Below are positions 60,931 through 64,000 of a DNA stretch of 64,000 nucleotides, piece after piece. The notes under the pieces were generated by a model. The model had not been told where the DNA came from. It searched no databases and saw nothing but the letters and a program-made list of their open reading frames with translations. The stretch covers positions 1 through 64,000 of the forward strand of contig JBMFKS010000003.1 of the NCBI GenBank assembly GCA_049972045.1, written 5' to 3'. The stretch comes from SpSt-77 sp049972045. GTDB lineage: Bacteria; Chloroflexota; Anaerolineae; B4-G1; DUEL01. Position 1 is the first letter of the stretch; each line of letters opens with the position of its first letter. Both the position numbers and the translations under genes were made by a program.

Positions 60931-61566
60931 TTGACCACCCGAGCCCGGCGCGAGCGGGAGAAAGAGGAACGCCGCCAGTCCATCCTCCAGGCCGCGCGAG
61001 AGGTCTTCCTGGAGAAGGGCTTCTCCCGCGCCACGATGGACGATGTTGCTGAGCGCGCCGAGGTCAGCAAAGGCACCCTGTACCTGTATTTTGAGAGCAA
61101 GGAGACCCTCCTTGCTCATTTGCTTTTAGAAGGGCTGGATTCCCTCTACTCCTACCTGGAAGAGGCCTTCGCCCCCGACCGTCCCCTGAGCGCCGACGAA
61201 CGCCTCCGGCGCATCGGCTGGGCCTACCTCCGGTTCTTCCAGGAAGAACCCCACTACTTCCGTTTCCTCATGGCCGTCAACGGCGAGCGATTCCGGGAGA
61301 CGGTCACCCCCGAAATGTACCAGGAAGTTCTGGCGGCCAGCATGGAAGGGCTGAACCTGGTGGTTCAGGCGATAGAACAGGGCATTCAGGAGGGTTTATT
61401 CGCCTGCTGTGACGCTCGCCAGGCGGCAGCGACCCTCTGGGCCACCTTCAACGGCGTGCTGGAACTGATGAGCCATCCCCTGCGGCGGGATATGGTGGGC
61501 GTCAGCACCGATACGTTTTACCGGACCGCGCTGGAGACCGTGGTGCGGGGGATGCGCGCGTCGTGA
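60931..61566 (+). CDS. TetR-family transcriptional regulator
   Basis: 211 residues from TTG 60931, which has GGGGGGA upstream. An in-frame GTG at 60874 lies before the -10 box and cannot be used. The N-terminal helix-turn-helix is typical: SILQAAREVFLEKGFSRATM then DDVAERAEVSKGTLYLYFES (residues 15-55). The C-terminal helical part is close to TetR_C types with FFQEEPHYFRFLMAVNGERF, with no known ligand. It precedes thiolase and 3-hydroxyacyl-CoA dehydrogenase genes, so control of fatty-acid or acyl-CoA metabolism is likely. Direct repeats flank it. Confidence 0.9.
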   Translation: MTTRARREREKEERRQSILQAAREVFLEKGFSRATMDDVAERAEVSKGTLYLYFESKETLLAHLLLEGLDSLYSYLEEAFAPDRPLSADERLRRIGWAYLRFFQEEPHYFRFLMAVNGERFRETVTPEMYQEVLAASMEGLNLVVQAIEQGIQEGLFACCDARQAAATLWATFNGVLELMSHPLRRDMVGVSTDTFYRTALETVVRGMRAS

Positions 61567-61599
61567 CCGGTAGCGGGTCGCCCATGGGAATGCAAGAGC

Positions 61600-61640
61600 G
61601 CCCGGACGTATTGCCGCTTAACAAATGATTCGGGCAATCA
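61600..61640 (+). repeat. Repeat copy shared with 9163-9205
   Basis: GCCCGGACGTATTGCC, then AAATGATTCGGGCAATC. It matches the copy at 9163 except for a few bases. Confidence 0.55.
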
Positions 61641-61765
61641 CCCGTTGGGTGGTTTTGCCCTCCTCATCCCCCCTGGCCGAGAAGGGGGAATCTTTTCCAC
61701 CCCCTCCCCCTCGGGGCGTGGCCCTCGCCCGCCGCCGCAGGCCTCGGCCCGCCACGCCCTCGTGG

Positions 61766-61902
61766 TCAGTCAAGTTTGTACTTATGGGTCCGAATTGCCG
61801 ACGGGGTCCGGGGCCCATGCAGGCCACAAGGCGTAGGGCAACGGCTCACAGTTGCCCTACTGGAGGGCGCAAAGACCCACAAAAGTGCTGTTACAAACCA
61901 CT
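61766..61902 (+). repeat. Composite palindromic repeat, right of tetR
   Basis: Same block order as 60628-60757: TCAGTCAAGTTTGTACTTAT and GGGTCCGAATTGCCGAC, an inserted stretch, GTAGGGCAAC...GTTGCCCTAC, then GGAGGGCGCAAAGACCCAC and GCTGTTACAAACCA. Confidence 0.88.
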
Positions 61903-62005
61903 CGGGCCGCAGGCCCTTTGGCTGAGCGTCGGGCTGGGTATAACCAGATAGCAGGGCCCGGACACGGAACACGAAATACGCAATATTTACAAAAGGAGGT
62001 GCAGT

Positions 62006-63220
62006 GTGAAAGATGTGGTCATTGTCAGTCCCCTGCGCACGCCGGTGGGAGCCCACGGCGGCGCGCTCCGCAGCCTGCGGGCTCAGGACCTGGCCTGCAT
62101 CGTCTTCAAGGCCGTCCTGGAGCGGACCGGGATAGACCCGGGTATCCTGGATGAAGTGATTCTCGCCAATATCGGTCAGCCCTCGGATGCGGCGAACATC
62201 GGCCGGGTGGCCGCACTGATGGCCGGCGTCCCCATCCACGTCCCCGACTTCACCGTCCAGCGCAACTGTGCCTCCGGCATGCAGGCCATCACCTCCGCCT
62301 ACCAGGCCATCCAGGCTGGCGACGGGGAGATCTATCTGGTGGGCGGCACCGAAAGCATGAGCAATATCCCCTACATTCTGAAGGGCGCCCGCTGGGGGTA
62401 CAAACTCCGCCATGCCGAACTGACCGACGCCCTCTGGGAGGGCCTCACCGACCCCATCTGTGGGCAGATTATGGGCCGCACCGCCGAGAACCTGGCCGAG
62501 AAGTACAACATCTCCCGCCAGGAGCAGGACGAGTACGCGGTCCAATCCCACAAGAAGGCCTTCATGGCCCAGCGGATGGGCAAGTTCAACGACGAGATTG
62601 TCCCCGTGGAGGTCGTCAAGAAGGTCGCCGGGCAGGGGGTGGCGAAGGAGGTCATCACTCAGGACGAGACCATCAACCCCGGCCTCACCGTCCAGAAGGC
62701 GGCCCTCTATCCGGCCGTCTTCAAAGAGGGCGGCACGGTCACCCCGGCCAACTCCTGCCCCATCTCCGACGGCGCGGCGGCAATGATTGTTTGCACGGCG
62801 GAGAAAGCGGCCCAACTGGGCCTCAAGCCGACCGCGCGCATTGTCTCCTACGCCTACGCGGGCGTGGACCCGGCCTATATGGGCATCGGTCCCGCCTACG
62901 CGATGCCCAAGGCCCTGAAGCGGGCCGGCCTCAAACTGGAGGACATAGACGTCATTGAACTGAACGAAGCGTTCGCCGCACAGGTGCTGGCTGTCGCCAA
63001 AGAGATGCAGGCGCAGGGCTACGACTGGGACTGGAACAAGGTCAACCCCAACGGCGGCGCTATCGCCCTGGGGCACCCCGTGGGCTGCACGGCCGCCAAA
63101 CTGGTCGCCACACTCACCAACGAGATGCAGCGCCGCAAAGCCCGCTACGGCATTGATACGATGTGCGTCGGCGGCGGCCAGGGCGGCTGCCTGATCCTGG
63201 AGCGGATTCCGATGGATTAA
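62006..63220 (+). CDS. Thiolase (acetyl-CoA C-acetyltransferase / 3-ketoacyl-CoA thiolase)
   Basis: 404 residues, start GTG with AGGAGGTG upstream. The nucleophile Cys is in QRNCASGMQAI near 90, the His in GGAIALGHPVGCTAAK near 358 and the second Cys in DTMCVGGGQGGC near 390, so both thiolysis and condensation chemistry are possible. ELNEAFAAQVLA is the other family box. Together with the next gene it suggests a beta-oxidation or acetoacetyl-CoA pathway. The same enzyme class also starts the mevalonate pathway whose late gene lies at 213-1235. Confidence 0.95.
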   Translation: MKDVVIVSPLRTPVGAHGGALRSLRAQDLACIVFKAVLERTGIDPGILDEVILANIGQPSDAANIGRVAALMAGVPIHVPDFTVQRNCASGMQAITSAYQAIQAGDGEIYLVGGTESMSNIPYILKGARWGYKLRHAELTDALWEGLTDPICGQIMGRTAENLAEKYNISRQEQDEYAVQSHKKAFMAQRMGKFNDEIVPVEVVKKVAGQGVAKEVITQDETINPGLTVQKAALYPAVFKEGGTVTPANSCPISDGAAAMIVCTAEKAAQLGLKPTARIVSYAYAGVDPAYMGIGPAYAMPKALKRAGLKLEDIDVIELNEAFAAQVLAVAKEMQAQGYDWDWNKVNPNGGAIALGHPVGCTAAKLVATLTNEMQRRKARYGIDTMCVGGGQGGCLILERIPMD

Positions 63221-63224
63221 ACAG

Positions 63225-63292
63225 ACGACGGACGACAGACGACTGTGGTCCGTGGTCCGTCGTCCGTGGTCCGTGGTCCGTGGTCAATCCTA
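63225..63292 (+). repeat. Heptamer array between thiolase and dehydrogenase genes
   Basis: About eight units of GGTCCGT and related GACGACA forms. Confidence 0.85.
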
Positions 63293-63306
63293 ACAGGAGG
63301 TGAAAG

Positions 63307-64000
63307 ATGTACATTTTCAAAGCGGCCGTGGTCGGTGCCGGGACAATGGGCGGGGAGATCGCCCAGGTCATCAGTTTTTCCGGTCTTCCCGTCGTCCTCA
63401 AAGACATTGACGAGAAGATGCTGGAGCGGGGGGTGGCCAAAGCCCGCGAAATCTATCAGCGCCGGGTGGAGAAGGGCAAGATGAGCGCGGGCGAGATGCA
63501 GGCCAAGATGGATCTCATCACCCCCACCCTCACCTACGATGGCTTTGAGGACGTGGACATCGTTATTGAGGCCGTCCCGGAGCGGATGGACATCAAGAAG
63601 CGGGTATTCCAGGAACTGGACGAGGTCTGCCCGGAGCAGACGATCTTCGCCAGCAACACCTCGGCCCTCTCCATCTCCGAGATGGGCGCGGCGACCAAAC
63701 GCCCCCACAAAGTCATCGGCATGCACTTCTTCAACCCCGCCAGCGTGATGAAACTGGTGGAGGTCATCCCCGGCCTGGATACCAGCCAGGAGACGGTAGA
63801 CGACGTGGTGATGTTCGCCGAGAGCCTGCGCAAAATCCCCGTCGTCGTCCAGGAGTGCCCGGGCTTCCTGGTCAACCGGTTGCTCATGCCCTACCTGAAC
63901 GAGGCAACGAAGGCGCTGGAGGAGGGCGCGGCGACCGCCAGCGAGATTGACCGGGCCGTGGTGGAGTGGGGCATGCCGATGGGGCCCTTCACGCTGATGG
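63307..64000 (+). CDS. 3-hydroxyacyl-CoA dehydrogenase (3' end outside window)
   Basis: The first 231 residues are visible; the gene runs off the right edge. It has the NAD-binding start AAVVGAGTMGGEIAQVISFS, IEAVPERMDIKKRVF, ASNTSALSISEM, and GMHFFNPASVMKLVEVI with the catalytic His near 140, then PVVVQECPGFLVNRLL. The protein starts directly with the dehydrogenase domain, so no enoyl-CoA hydratase part precedes it as in FadB/FadJ. A hydratase could still follow. AGGAGGTG precedes the ATG. Confidence 0.95.
   Translation, partial: MYIFKAAVVGAGTMGGEIAQVISFSGLPVVLKDIDEKMLERGVAKAREIYQRRVEKGKMSAGEMQAKMDLITPTLTYDGFEDVDIVIEAVPERMDIKKRVFQELDEVCPEQTIFASNTSALSISEMGAATKRPHKVIGMHFFNPASVMKLVEVIPGLDTSQETVDDVVMFAESLRKIPVVVQECPGFLVNRLLMPYLNEATKALEEGAATASEIDRAVVEWGMPMGPFTLM

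Larger units (their letters stand above)
61567..62005. other. Intergenic region between tetR and thiolase
   Basis: No gene. It holds a repeat shared with 9163-9205 (61600-61640), a GC-rich piece of the CCCTCGGGG type (61705-61760) and the composite repeat (61766-61902). A weak promoter, TTGGCT (61918-61923) and TATAAC (61939-61944) with 15 bases between, may serve the thiolase gene. Confidence 0.6.

Overview
The window is GC-rich chromosomal DNA, most likely from a Chloroflexota bacterium (Anaerolineae-like). The reasons are: lipoproteins with Thr-Pro linkers, many GAF-domain sensor proteins sharing one GAF subfamily, Uma2 and DUF3782 nuclease-like proteins, a PF04672 methyltransferase, an endonuclease-type MutL with no MutH in view, and many seven-base tandem repeats between genes. 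No rRNA, CRISPR array, phage or transposase was seen. There is one tRNA (Arg, CCT).

Layout. (1) 1-4286, minus strand: one operon with a DEDD exonuclease, a PflX-like radical SAM protein, acylphosphatase, a FecR-like membrane protein, a mevalonate-pathway decarboxylase and a lipoprotein cut by the window edge. (2) 4355-7366, plus: a divergent promoter, then a TPR/zinc-ribbon membrane protein, a YjbQ-family protein and a hydantoinase. (3) 7413-11319, minus: an MBL hydrolase, a ferritin-like protein, a DUF2892 protein, then a Ca2+/H+ antiporter and a lipid kinase whose promoter implies a leaderless mRNA. (4) 11391-14594: a fused glycyl-tRNA synthetase. (5) 14783-43957, all plus, about 29 kb: a sensory locus. 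It has two free CheY-like receivers, one membrane histidine kinase, one 2011-residue soluble hybrid kinase with two receivers, and five membrane GAF proteins with no kinase domain. Between these lie two coiled-coil DUF3782 proteins, a ParA-type ATPase, a Uma2 protein, a flavoprotein and an S-adenosylmethionine methyltransferase. (6) 44009-53809, minus: an unknown protein, MutL, PlsY, RmlD, tRNA-Arg, Pgk, Gap, a HepT/MNT toxin-antitoxin pair, a broken nucleotidyltransferase gene and YvcK. (7) 53916-58193, plus: YbjN, a SpoU methyltransferase, RNase J and a glycosyltransferase. (8) 58217-60381, minus: a second glycosyltransferase and a DUF402-CinA fusion. (9) 60854-64000, plus: a TetR regulator flanked by direct repeats, then thiolase and 3-hydroxyacyl-CoA dehydrogenase, the latter cut by the right edge.

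The sensory locus is the best candidate for an undescribed system. Five kinase-less membrane proteins share the same conserved GAF, and four of the five share the same half-GAF module (the 19799 protein has a second GAF there instead). All five end in the same truncated-GAF tail of about 45 residues. They sit among only two kinases. This suggests, by inference only, a receptor array feeding shared kinases, with ParA and coiled-coil proteins as possible organisers. One GAF domain is a mosaic of two neighbours, so the genes are exchanging sequence.

The second theme is repeats. Heptamer arrays bracket mutL and seem to encode a signal peptide. A palindromic repeat family sits in a broken antitoxin-like gene and on both sides of tetR. 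A longer family recurs near 11.5, 37.7, 46.6 and 60.6 kb.
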